This document shows positions 26,438 to 34,219 of a stretch of DNA of 64,000 nt, piece after piece. The notes beneath the pieces are model-generated. The model was not told the origin of the DNA, made no database searches, and saw only the letters and a program-made list of their open reading frames with translations. Origin of the DNA: Allofranklinella schreckenbergeri (GTDB lineage: Bacteria; Pseudomonadota; Gammaproteobacteria; Burkholderiales; Burkholderiaceae_C). The number at the start of each line of letters is the position of its first letter. Position 1 is the stretch's first letter. A program made the position numbers and the translations under genes. The stretch is taken from contig NZ_RDQM01000003.1 in NCBI RefSeq assembly GCF_003703475.1, positions 157,756 to 221,755 on the forward strand. Direction: 5' to 3'.

Positions 26438-26882
26438 GGGGGTTGGCCTCCAAATCATGTCCGTGCAAGGCGTAGCCGCGCTGCTGGTAATAGCGCCAGC
26501 GCGCGCGTGCGCGCTGGCGGTCGGCCTCGTCGTGGCGCAGCACGAGTTCATAGACGTGTTCAAAACGGCTGAAGGCGGGCTGTACTTCGTCCCACAGGGT
26601 GAGCAAGGTGTTGGGGTGCTCGGGCGGCTCGGCTTCCATATTCGCGCACAGCCAGATGGGCGATGGCGCCTGGGGGGGCTGGGCGTTGGTGGGGGCTGGC
26701 AGCCAGTTGTGGGCGACAAAGTCGCTGGCATTCATGTGCCAGAGCATGTCGTCAAGCGTTTGCAATGTGGGGTCAGGCGCTGTCAGCAAGATGGGGCGCG
26801 CTTGCATCAAGGCTTTGCGCGCCAAGCGGCAGGCAAAGGAGAGCTTGTCAGGTACGTTGAAGTAGAAATGCACGTCCGTCAT
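26430..26882 (-). CDS. holC: DNA polymerase III subunit chi
   Basis: The chi subunit links the clamp loader to SSB in the replisome. The 150-residue length from the ATG at 26882 is typical. The start MTDVHFYFNVPDKLSFACRL and the segments LDDMLWHMNASDFVAHNW and RHDEADRQRARARWRYYQQR match the family. A longer open frame upstream is unlikely because it crosses the promoter region. The gene is divergent from the SBF-like transporter and overlaps the next gene. Confidence 0.92.
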   Translation of the reverse strand: MTDVHFYFNVPDKLSFACRLARKALMQARPILLTAPDPTLQTLDDMLWHMNASDFVAHNWLPAPTNAQPPQAPSPIWLCANMEAEPPEHPNTLLTLWDEVQPAFSRFEHVYELVLRHDEADRQRARARWRYYQQRGYALHGHDLEANPHG

Positions 26883-26992
26883 AAGGGGGCGATTATCGGT
26901 CAGCGCTGGCTGCTGCATTGGCGCCCTGGCCGGCTTTGCGGTGTTGCGGGCAAAAAAAGGGAAAATGCAAAGTTTTGTGACCAGGTTCCCCC

Positions 26993-27982
26993 ATGTTTGC
27001 TGCACGCCGCCTTCGGGCTTTGCTTGATCCGTTCACGCTGATTTTGATTGGCGTGGTGTTGCTCGCCACGCTTTTGCCGGCGCAAGGCCGGGCCGAGGAG
27101 GGGTTTCGCTGGCTCACGCACGCTGCCATTGCTTTGCTGTTTTTCATGCACGGGGCCAAGCTGTCGCGCCAGCAGGTGATCGCGGGGATGACGCATTGGC
27201 GGCTGCATTTGGTGATTTTTGCGTGCACGTTTGTGCTGTTTCCGCTGCTGGGCTTGCTGCTCAAGCCGCTGGCCGAGCCGCTGGTGGGGCCGTCGCTGTA
27301 CATGGGCATTTTGTATATGTGCGCGCTGCCAGCGACTGTGCAATCGGCCATTGCGTTCACCTCGCTGGCGCGCGGCAATATCCCTGCGGCCATTTGCAGC
27401 GCGGCGGCTTCGAGTTTGATCGGGATTTTTCTCACCCCGCTGCTGGTGCTGTGGCTGCTGGGCGCGGGCGGCGATCAGGTCGCTGGCGGGGGCACGCTGG
27501 AGGCGATTCGCAAAATCGTGGTGCAACTGCTGATCCCCTTCGTGGCAGGGCAAATCGCCCGGCGCTGGATTGGCGACTGGGTGGCGCGCAACCGACACTG
27601 GCTCAAAAATGTGGATCAGACTTCCATCGTGCTGGTCGTCTATACCGCCTTCAGCCAGGCCGTCAACCAGGGGCTGTGGGCGCAGGTGCCAGCCGTCAAT
27701 CTGGTGGCGTTGCTGGTGCTGTGCTGCGTCATGCTGGCTATCGTGCTGGCGCTGGTGTGGTTTGTTGCCAAGGCGCTGGGCTTTGACTTGGCCGACCGCA
27801 TCACCATTTTGTTTGGCGGATCGAAAAAAAGCCTGGCGACGGGCGTGCCCATGGCCCAGGTTTTGTTTTCGGCCAGCTCCATGGGGGCGATGCTGCTGCC
27901 CATCATGATCTTTCACCAAATCCAGCTCATGGTCTGCGCCGTGCTGGCGCAGCGTTTTTCGCAACGGCCGGAAGATGAATGA
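26993..27982 (+). CDS. SBF-like (YfeH-type) transporter
   Basis: A 329-residue membrane protein with about ten hydrophobic helices of the bile acid:sodium symporter-like fold. LLFFMHGAKLSRQQVIAGMTHW, ALPATVQSAIAFTSLARGNI and FGGSKKSLATGVPMAQVLF are visible and typical of the YfeH/SBF_like branch. The family transports organic anions with sodium, but bacterial substrates are mostly unknown. It is the only plus-strand gene here and is followed by repeats R8 and R9. Confidence 0.88.
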   Translation: MFAARRLRALLDPFTLILIGVVLLATLLPAQGRAEEGFRWLTHAAIALLFFMHGAKLSRQQVIAGMTHWRLHLVIFACTFVLFPLLGLLLKPLAEPLVGPSLYMGILYMCALPATVQSAIAFTSLARGNIPAAICSAAASSLIGIFLTPLLVLWLLGAGGDQVAGGGTLEAIRKIVVQLLIPFVAGQIARRWIGDWVARNRHWLKNVDQTSIVLVVYTAFSQAVNQGLWAQVPAVNLVALLVLCCVMLAIVLALVWFVAKALGFDLADRITILFGGSKKSLATGVPMAQVLFSASSMGAMLLPIMIFHQIQLMVCAVLAQRFSQRPEDE

Positions 27983-27996
27983 TGCGGATCGGGAAT

Positions 27997-28069
27997 TACA
28001 TATCAAAAAGAAAATAAATCACCCTGTTTCGGCTTGATGGGCAATGGTGTGGTTTTCTTTTGATGGATA
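27997..28069 (+). repeat. Dispersed palindromic repeat, copy R8
   Basis: Left arm TACATATCAAAAAGAAAATA, core CCTGTTTCGGCTTGATGGG, right arm GGTTTTCTTTTGATGGATAA. Both arms differ from consensus at the same paired position (AAGAAAA / TTTTCTT), so pairing is kept. It lies after the transporter stop, in tandem with R9. Confidence 0.85.
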
Positions 28070-28088
28070 ATGCTGTAAATTGGATTTT

Positions 28089-28161
28089 GTGAATCAAAGG
28101 CTTGAAAAATGCCGTTTTATGGCTTGATAGGCATGATGCGCCATTTCCTTTGATTGATAAA
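28089..28161 (+). repeat. Dispersed palindromic repeat, copy R9
   Basis: Left arm GTGAATCAAAGGCTTGAAA, core CCGTTTTATGGCTTGATAGG, right arm CATTTCCTTTGATTGATAAA. In tandem with R8 between the converging transporter and lctP genes; it ends 14 bases after the lctP stop codon as transcribed. Confidence 0.8.
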
Positions 28162-28175
28162 AGCAGGCGTGCCGC

Positions 28176-29618
28176 CTACCCGCCCCACAGCATCATCGCA
28201 TTGTGCGCAGCCATCGCCAGCACCGAAGGCAGCGCCGCCAGCAGCACCATGCGCTGCACCCAGGCCCGCTGCTGGGCCGCTTGCAGCGGGCACAGCCGCA
28301 CCGCCATCTCCACCTTGGCAGGTGAAGCCATCAACAGCAAAGCCGCGCTGACGTTGTGCGTGGCCATGAACGGCAGCAACGGCGCGCCGATTTGCAAAGC
28401 CATGCGCGCCTGGGTATCGGCCAGCATGGCATTGGCGCCAGTGTTCGAGCCTGTGACAAAACCACCCAAAGCGCCCACAAACGGCGCGAGCAGCGCATAG
28501 CCGCCGCCCAGCGATGCCAGCGCTTGCGCCAGCCGCGCCGCCATGCCCGAGAGCGATAGCACCAGCCCCAACGCGATGTACAGCACAGCCACCAAAGCCA
28601 CATTGCCCCAGCCCTGCACCGCGCGGGCCAGCCGCGCCCGCGCGGTTTGCCGCCAGCCATGCCCGCCTGTGCGCCACAGCACAAAACCAATGGCCATCCA
28701 CAGCCACCAGGCGGGCGAAGTCAGCACCGCGCCTGCGCCGCCATGCCAGCCCCCAACATGCAAGCCATAGCGGGCCAGCAGCAAGCCGCCCAGCACAATG
28801 GCATACGCTTGCAAAGCCGGTTTGGCCAAAGGTGGCCAGGCAGGCCAGGCCCCGGGGCGAAAGGCCAGGTGAAACCCCATCACCGCCAACGCGCCCAAAG
28901 CACCCGCAGGCGGCGTGCCCGCCAGGCTATTGGCCAGCAGCACCGCCAGCCATAAAACCTGGGCCGAAACGCTGGCCAGACCCAGCGCCTGCCAGCGTTG
29001 CCCAGGCCCGCTCGCCAGCCAGGCCGCTACCCAGCCCGCCACTATGAAGGGGGGCAAACTCAACCAGGCCGAGGACACACCCAAGGCATCCACCGGCACC
29101 CCCGCCATCTGCGCCGCAATCAAAGTACCCGGCCCCATCGACCCCCAAGGCACGGTGCACAAGCCCAGCAACCCCACCAGCGCCGCCCGTGCGGGCGACA
29201 GCCCGAAATGCAACAGCAACGGAATGCCCACCGTCACCCCAATGCCAAAGCCGGTGACCGATTCGGCAAACGGCGTGGCCCCATGCACCACCAGCAACAC
29301 CGCCGCCACGCCCGAGCCTGCGCGCTGGCGCAACCAATCCGCCAAGGCCGCTTGCGCCCCGCTGGCCTGCAACAAGTGGCTTAAAGCCAACCCGCCGCCG
29401 ATGATGCAAACCACCTCCAGCACGACGGGCAGCCAGTGCAGTGCAGCGGCTTGGAGCGCTGGCGCATCAGGCAAGGCATAGGCCCCCATCCAGCCGCCCC
29501 ATGCCGCCAGGCCCAGCGCCAATGCCAACCCCATCCAGGCCGCGCGCAGCGATGAAATCCCCAGGAACAAGCCCCCAAGCACCACCAGCACGGGTAACAA
29601 TGCCGCCCAAGCCAACAT
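28176..29618 (-). CDS. L-lactate permease (LctP family)
   Basis: A 480-residue proton-coupled importer of lactate or glycolate with about 13 hydrophobic helices. The motifs GATPFAESVTGFGIGVTVGIP (residues 105-125) and GFVTGSNTGANAMLADTQA are characteristic of the LctP family. The start at 29618 has a GGAGA ribosome site; the open frame upstream is unsupported. It is shorter than the roughly 550 residues of E. coli LldP. A divergent XRE-cupin regulator gene shares the 73-base promoter region, which contains a TTGCAAAT palindrome, so local control is likely. Confidence 0.9.
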   Translation of the reverse strand: MLAWAALLPVLVVLGGLFLGISSLRAAWMGLALALGLAAWGGWMGAYALPDAPALQAAALHWLPVVLEVVCIIGGGLALSHLLQASGAQAALADWLRQRAGSGVAAVLLVVHGATPFAESVTGFGIGVTVGIPLLLHFGLSPARAALVGLLGLCTVPWGSMGPGTLIAAQMAGVPVDALGVSSAWLSLPPFIVAGWVAAWLASGPGQRWQALGLASVSAQVLWLAVLLANSLAGTPPAGALGALAVMGFHLAFRPGAWPAWPPLAKPALQAYAIVLGGLLLARYGLHVGGWHGGAGAVLTSPAWWLWMAIGFVLWRTGGHGWRQTARARLARAVQGWGNVALVAVLYIALGLVLSLSGMAARLAQALASLGGGYALLAPFVGALGGFVTGSNTGANAMLADTQARMALQIGAPLLPFMATHNVSAALLLMASPAKVEMAVRLCPLQAAQQRAWVQRMVLLAALPSVLAMAAHNAMMLWGG

Positions 29619-29640
29619 GATGAATCTCCAAAATTCCCTG

Positions 29641-29662
29641 ATTTGCAAATTTTATTGCAAAT
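29641..29662. promoter_or_regulatory. ATTTGCAAAT / ATTGCAAAT operator candidate between lctP and the regulator
   Basis: A 22-base AT-rich element with half-sites ATTTGCAAAT (29641-29650) and ATTGCAAAT (29654-29662) lies in the 73-base divergent promoter. Its half-site resembles those before mmsA and the helicase. The adjacent XRE-cupin protein is a natural candidate to bind it. Confidence 0.45.
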
Positions 29663-29691
29663 AGAGGAATTGAAGGGCCGAATAAACCCTT

Positions 29692-30264
29692 ATGCGCACT
29701 CCATCCGACGATCTTCCCCGCCGTGACGCGGCCTTTGGCGCGGCCGTGCGAGCGCGGCGCGCCCAGATGGGCATTACTTTGGAACAACTGGCCCAGGCCA
29801 CGGGCATTTCTCGCAGCGCGCTCTCGCGCATTGAGCGCGATGAATTGGGCACCAGCCTGAATTACGGCTTGGCGATTGCCCAGGCCTTGGGTTGTGATCT
29901 GGCGGAACTGGTCGTGCAGGAGGCGGCGCGCATCACCCGCGCTGCCGATGTCACGCGCTACACCGATCCAGCCTCAGGCGTGCAGCGCCTGGCCCTCGCA
30001 CGCCCCGCACCGGGCATGGAATGGGTGGCCTACACACTGCCGCCCGGCGCGCAAAGCAGCCATTTCGCACCCCATCCCAGCGGCACGCGAGAGGTTTTTC
30101 ACATCATTGCAGGGCAAGTGCAAATCCACATGGCAGAGGAATCCTTCACCCTCAGCGCTGGCGATACGGCCACGCTGCGCGCCGACGTGCCCCACGGCTT
30201 TCGCAATATTGGTGACGAGCAAGCCCATTTCATGCTGCTGATCTCAACGCAGCGAAATGCTTGA
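29692..30264 (+). CDS. XRE-family regulator with C-terminal cupin domain
   Basis: A 190-residue regulator. The N-terminal helix-turn-helix (residues 18-72: RRAQMGITLEQLAQATGISR, LSRIERDELGTSLNYGLAIAQALG) is followed by a cupin (about 110-185: SSHFAPHPSGTREVFHIIAGQVQIH, LSAGDTATLRADVPHGFRN), which typically binds a small effector. It is divergent from lctP, so regulation of lactate or related carboxylate uptake is likely. The TTGCAAAT palindrome between the two genes is the candidate binding site. The gene is complete and ends before the tRNA-Ser terminator. Confidence 0.87.
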   Translation: MRTPSDDLPRRDAAFGAAVRARRAQMGITLEQLAQATGISRSALSRIERDELGTSLNYGLAIAQALGCDLAELVVQEAARITRAADVTRYTDPASGVQRLALARPAPGMEWVAYTLPPGAQSSHFAPHPSGTREVFHIIAGQVQIHMAEESFTLSAGDTATLRADVPHGFRNIGDEQAHFMLLISTQRNA

Positions 30265-30324
30265 AGTTTTCGTCGGTGGGGGCTTTCGCCTGTCTTCGAG
30301 TGGCTTGCATGAGAAAGGCAGGCA

Positions 30325-30362
30325 AGAAAAAAAGCCTAAGCAGCTTGACTGCTTAGGCTTTT
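30325..30362. terminator. Rho-independent terminator between the XRE gene and tRNA-Ser
   Basis: A perfect 13-base stem AAAGCCTAAGCAG / CTGCTTAGGCTTT (30331-30343 with 30349-30361) and a five-base loop. On the minus strand it is followed by seven T residues, right after the tRNA 3' end. On the plus strand it gives a four-T end for the XRE-cupin gene. Confidence 0.88.
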
Positions 30363-30366
30363 GATC

Positions 30367-30459
30367 TGGCGGAGACGGAGGGATTCGAACCCTCGATGCA
30401 GCTCATCACCGCATACTCCCTTAGCAGGGGAGCACCTTCGGCCTCTCGGTCACGTCTCC
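30367..30459 (-). tRNA. tRNA-Ser (anticodon GCU)
   Basis: Minus-strand serine tRNA of 93 bases including an encoded CCA. The acceptor stem is GGAGACG / CGTCTCC with discriminator G. The anticodon stem is CTCCC / GGGAG with loop CTGCTAA, giving anticodon GCT (GCU) for AGC/AGU codons. The long variable arm expected of tRNA-Ser (TATGCGGTGATGAGCTGCAT region) and the T arm GAGGGTTCGAATCCCTC are present. It lies between lysC (same strand, upstream) and a strong terminator, and may be cotranscribed with lysC. Confidence 0.96.
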
Positions 30460-30511
30460 GTTGCAAGCCCGCCATTATGCATGAATTTGCAGCGGTTTTT
30501 TGAAAACGGGC

Positions 30512-31813
30512 TTATTTTTCGTCGTTGCGTTTGGGCACTTCGATGTGCGATTGGCCGTCCAGGCCAAAGGCGGTGTGCAGGCTGCGCACGGCCAATTCCA
30601 CGTACTTCTCGTCAATCACCACGGAGGTTTTGATTTCGGAGGTGGAGATCATCTGGATGTTGATGCCCTCTTTGCTGAGGGTGTGGAACATGGTGCTGGC
30701 AACGCCTGCATGGCTTTTCATGCCGATGCCCACGATGCTGACCTTGCTGATTTGGGTGTTGCTGCTGAGGCTGGCGCCTTCGCCGAGTTTGGGCAAGACG
30801 GTTTCGTTGATGACCTTCACCACGCGGTCGTAATCGGCGCGGCTGACGGTGAAGCTGAAGTCGGTTTTGCCTTCTTTGCTCAGGTTCTGGATGATGACGT
30901 CCACATCGATATTGGCGTCGGCTACGGGGCCCAGGATGGTGTAGGCAATGCCGGGGGTGTCGGGCACGCCCAGCACGGAAATCTTGGCCTCATCGCGCGT
31001 GAAGGCGATGCCTGAAACGACTGCTTTTTCCATTTTTTCGTCTTCCTCGAAAGTGATGAGTGTGCCTGAGCGCGCTTCTTCGGCCAGGTCGATATCCCAG
31101 GGGGTGAAGCTGGAGAGCACGCGCAGGGGCACGCGGTATTTGCCAGCAAACTCGACGGAGCGGATTTGCAAGACTTTGGAGCCCAGGCTGGCGAGTTCGA
31201 GCATTTCCTCAAAGCTGATGGTTTTTAGGCGCTGAGCGTTGGGGACTACGCGCGGGTCAGTGGTGTAAACGCCATCCACATCGGTGTAGATCAGGCATTC
31301 ATCGGCCTGGATGGCCGCAGCGATGGCCACGGCGGAGGTATCCGAGCCGCCACGCCCAAGCGTGGTGATATGGCCTTGTTCATCAATGCCTTGAAAGCCG
31401 GTGACGATGACGACGCGGCCTGCGGCCAGTTCCTGGTGAATGCGCTGGCCATCGATGGATTCAATGCGCGCCTTCATGTAGGAGCTGTCAGTGCGCACGG
31501 GCACTTGCCAGCCGGTGAAGCTGATGGCGGGCTGCCCTTCGGCTTGCAAGGCAATGGCCAGCAGGGCCGAGGAGGCTTGTTCGCCGGTGGCGGCCAGCGC
31601 GTCCAGCTCGCGGCGCGTGGCGGTGCTGCGCTCGGCAGGTTCGAGTTCGGCAGCCAGGGCGAGCAGGCGGTTGGTCTCGCCGCTCATGGCACTTGGAACC
31701 ACCACGACTTGGTGGCCGGCCCGGACCCATTTGGCTACACGCTTGGCGACGTTGCGAATGCGCTCGGTGGTACCCATGGAGGTGCCACCGTATTTATGGA
31801 CGATCAATGCCAT
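30512..31813 (-). CDS. lysC: Aspartate kinase
   Basis: Phosphorylates aspartate in the first step of the lysine, methionine, threonine and isoleucine pathway. It is a 433-residue, single-function kinase: catalytic domain with [10 protein letters not shown] at residues 5-14, [21 protein letters not shown] in the nucleotide-binding part and [15 protein letters not shown], then two ACT domains (from about residue 265) that bind the feedback inhibitors. Internal ribosome-driven start of a beta subunit is common in this family but was not judged. It may be cotranscribed with the tRNA-Ser gene downstream. Confidence 0.96.
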   Translation of the reverse strand: MALIVHKYGGTSMGTTERIRNVAKRVAKWVRAGHQVVVVPSAMSGETNRLLALAAELEPAERSTATRRELDALAATGEQASSALLAIALQAEGQPAISFTGWQVPVRTDSSYMKARIESIDGQRIHQELAAGRVVIVTGFQGIDEQGHITTLGRGGSDTSAVAIAAAIQADECLIYTDVDGVYTTDPRVVPNAQRLKTISFEEMLELASLGSKVLQIRSVEFAGKYRVPLRVLSSFTPWDIDLAEEARSGTLITFEEDEKMEKAVVSGIAFTRDEAKISVLGVPDTPGIAYTILGPVADANIDVDVIIQNLSKEGKTDFSFTVSRADYDRVVKVINETVLPKLGEGASLSSNTQISKVSIVGIGMKSHAGVASTMFHTLSKEGINIQMISTSEIKTSVVIDEKYVELAVRSLHTAFGLDGQSHIEVPKRNDEK

Positions 31814-31922
31814 GTTTCAGGTTTTAAGGAGTGAGGGCGTTGGCTCAACGCAAAAGCTGCGCATTCTACGGTGTGTTGCATGGGGTAATCCCGCAATGCA
31901 GCGGCGGCCTTAAACAGGCCGC

Positions 31923-33575
31923 TTACACCCGGCGCACGCGTGGCAAGGGCGGGTGCTGCTGGAAGTACTGCACGATGCCTGCGGTAATGGCGTCGGCCAG
32001 GCGGGCCTGGTGGGCGGCGGAGGCCAGCAGGCGTTCTTCTTCGGGGTTGCTGATAAAGCCGGTTTCCACCAGCACGCTGGGGGTGTCGGGATTGCGCAGT
32101 ACGGCGAAGTTGGCCTGCTCGACCTTGCTGCCGCGCACGCGGGTGACGTGGCCCAACTGGGTGCGCATGTATTGGCCGAGCATCAGGCTGTCGCGGATTT
32201 GGGCGGAGGTGCTCATGTCCGCCAAGGTGTTGTGCACGTGGCGGTCGGCCGTGCGGATGTTGAGACCGCCGATGGAGTCGGCGCGGTTTTCCTGCTCTGC
32301 GAGAAAGCCCGCCATGGTGCTGGTGGCGCCTCGGCGGCTGAGGGCGTAAACACTGGCGCCGCGCGCATTGGGGTTGAGGGCGGCATCGGCGTGGATGCTG
32401 ACGAACAAATCGGATTGCACGCGCCGCGCCCGCCCCACCCGTGAGGCCAGGGGAACGAAAAAGTCCCGGTCGCGCGTCATGAAGGCTTGCAGCGGCACGC
32501 CGCCCACACGAGTGCGGTTGATGCGCTCGCGCACCTGCAAAGCAATGGCCAGCACCACATTTTTCTCATACACGCGTGCCGGGCCGATGGCCCCGGGGTC
32601 TTCACCGCCGTGGCCAGGATCCAGCGCAACGATGTAGATGCGGTCGGTTTGGCGGCGCGTGGCGCGCGGGCTGACCCGGGGCGTCATGGGCGGGGCAGGT
32701 GGCTCGGGGCGCGGCGGTGGGCTGGGCGGCACGACAGGCACTGGCGCTGGCTTGGGAGGCTGCACCGGGCGCGCTGGGGGTTGTTGGGGTGGTGGCAGCG
32801 GCGGGGCAGGCGTTGTGCCGTTGTGCCGGTTGATCCAGTCGCCCAGCGGGTCAGCGCCGCTGCTGGTGGGGGGCGCCACAGGAGGCGCTGCAGGTGGCAC
32901 TACGGTGGGTGGTGCTTCGGGAACCGATGCTTCCATGCCAGGCGCCTGGGCGATGGTTTGCAGCCGCTCCTCAATCAGCTTGGCCATGGGATCGACGGCG
33001 TGAAGCGGATACAAATCAAACACCAGTCGGTGCCGATAAGGCGCCACGGGTTTGAGGGTGAAGACCTCCGGGCGTACGGGCTGTTTCAAGTCAATGACCA
33101 TGCGCACCACCGTGGGCGAGTGCTGCCCGATGCGGATGCCGGCGATGTTGGGGTCTTCGGATTGCACCTTGGTGGCGATGTTGCGCAGCTCCTGCCCCAT
33201 GCGCATGTTCTGGAAATCGACGTACAGGCGCGGCGGTTGGTCGGCGGCGAAATCGTGTTTGGCCTGGAGCTTTTCGTCCGATTCGATGGTGACGCGCGAA
33301 TACTCTGGTGCGGGCCAGATGCGCACGGCCACGATGCCGTCTTTGCCGCCGTTGGCGCTCCCGTTCTTGGCGCCGTTTCTTTTCCCGCCTGTTTGCGGCT
33401 CAGGCAGCGGCTCCATCCGTGGCGAATGCTTTTGCGCCTGTGCCAGATGCTGCACCCCCAGCAGGCACAGCAGTGTGCCTGCGCGCAAAAGCCCCCGGCG
33501 GTCGATTGCGCTGGCGGGGGCTGCGGCTTTTGGGGTGGAATCGGTTGGGGCGGCGGGCGGCAAGATCGGCTTCAT
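31923..33575 (-). CDS. amiC: N-acetylmuramoyl-L-alanine amidase, Tat-exported
   Basis: A cell-wall amidase of about 550 residues that cleaves the amide bond between MurNAc and the stem peptide during cell separation. The start has a Tat-type twin-arginine signal (DRRGLLRAGTLLCLLG), as in AmiC. An AMIN domain follows (about residues 75-180), then a Pro-rich linker, then the Amidase_3 catalytic domain from about residue 310: IVALDPGHGGEDPGAIG (zinc His), SIHADAALNPNARG (zinc His) and VLVETGFISNPEEE (Glu). ATGs at 33584 and 33575 are both possible; the second overlaps the tsaE stop by four bases (ATGA), which I prefer. Confidence 0.93.
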   Translation of the reverse strand: MKPILPPAAPTDSTPKAAAPASAIDRRGLLRAGTLLCLLGVQHLAQAQKHSPRMEPLPEPQTGGKRNGAKNGSANGGKDGIVAVRIWPAPEYSRVTIESDEKLQAKHDFAADQPPRLYVDFQNMRMGQELRNIATKVQSEDPNIAGIRIGQHSPTVVRMVIDLKQPVRPEVFTLKPVAPYRHRLVFDLYPLHAVDPMAKLIEERLQTIAQAPGMEASVPEAPPTVVPPAAPPVAPPTSSGADPLGDWINRHNGTTPAPPLPPPQQPPARPVQPPKPAPVPVVPPSPPPRPEPPAPPMTPRVSPRATRRQTDRIYIVALDPGHGGEDPGAIGPARVYEKNVVLAIALQVRERINRTRVGGVPLQAFMTRDRDFFVPLASRVGRARRVQSDLFVSIHADAALNPNARGASVYALSRRGATSTMAGFLAEQENRADSIGGLNIRTADRHVHNTLADMSTSAQIRDSLMLGQYMRTQLGHVTRVRGSKVEQANFAVLRNPDTPSVLVETGFISNPEEERLLASAAHQARLADAITAGIVQYFQQHPPLPRVRRV

Positions 33576-34102
33576 GGGGCGCATTTCAGCACATTTTCAA
33601 GCAGTTCCCGGCCTATGCTCGTGTATGTTCTCAACTGCACTTGACGGGCTTCGCCGTTGTCGCCGTCGCTGCCGTCGTTGCCAGCGGGGATGTGCCACTC
33701 CAATGCCAAATCGGGCTGGCCCAGCGCGGGGCCAGCTTTTTGCGGCCACTCAATCAGCCGCAGGCCGCTGCTCTGTGCGGTTTCTTGCAAGCCCGAAGCC
33801 AGCCATTCTTCTTCGGACTCCAAGCGGTACAGGTCAAAGTGGAAAATCTCCCCCGGCCAATCGGGCAGGGCATAAGGCTCCAGCAGTGCGTAGGTGGGGC
33901 TTTTGATGCGCCCCTGCACGCCCAAGGCGCGCAGCAAGTGGCGCACCCAGGTGGTTTTGCCAGCGCCCAGCGTGCCGTAAAGGTCGATGCGCACCTGGGC
34001 CAGCAAAGCCGGGAATTGGGCGAAGCGGCGGGCCAGATCGGCGCTGGCCAGTTCATCGGGCAGCGCCAGGGTGTGTTCATGAATAGCTGGGGAGGGGGGC
34101 AT
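33572..34102 (-). CDS. tsaE: tRNA threonylcarbamoyladenosine biosynthesis protein TsaE
   Basis: An ATPase required, with TsaB and TsaD, for the t6A37 modification of ANN-decoding tRNAs. The 176-residue length is normal. The Walker A motif GTLGAGKTTW is preceded by a short N-terminal part, and KSPTYALLEPY, FHFDLYRLESEEEW and LIEWPQKAGPAL match the family (the Trp-containing motif is typical). It overlaps amiC by four bases on the same strand, a gene pair found in many proteobacteria. It is divergent from queG. Confidence 0.93.
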   Translation of the reverse strand: MPPSPAIHEHTLALPDELASADLARRFAQFPALLAQVRIDLYGTLGAGKTTWVRHLLRALGVQGRIKSPTYALLEPYALPDWPGEIFHFDLYRLESEEEWLASGLQETAQSSGLRLIEWPQKAGPALGQPDLALEWHIPAGNDGSDGDNGEARQVQLRTYTSIGRELLENVLKCAP

Positions 34103-34219
34103 GGCAGTTCGATGGCGCGGCCTGCTGCCAGGGCGCGCAAGGGTTATGGAGAGCAGCGCAGCGCAATGAAGGGCGCTGTGCCTGCGCCGTGCAACACGCC
34201 TGCCTACAATGGCCAACGC

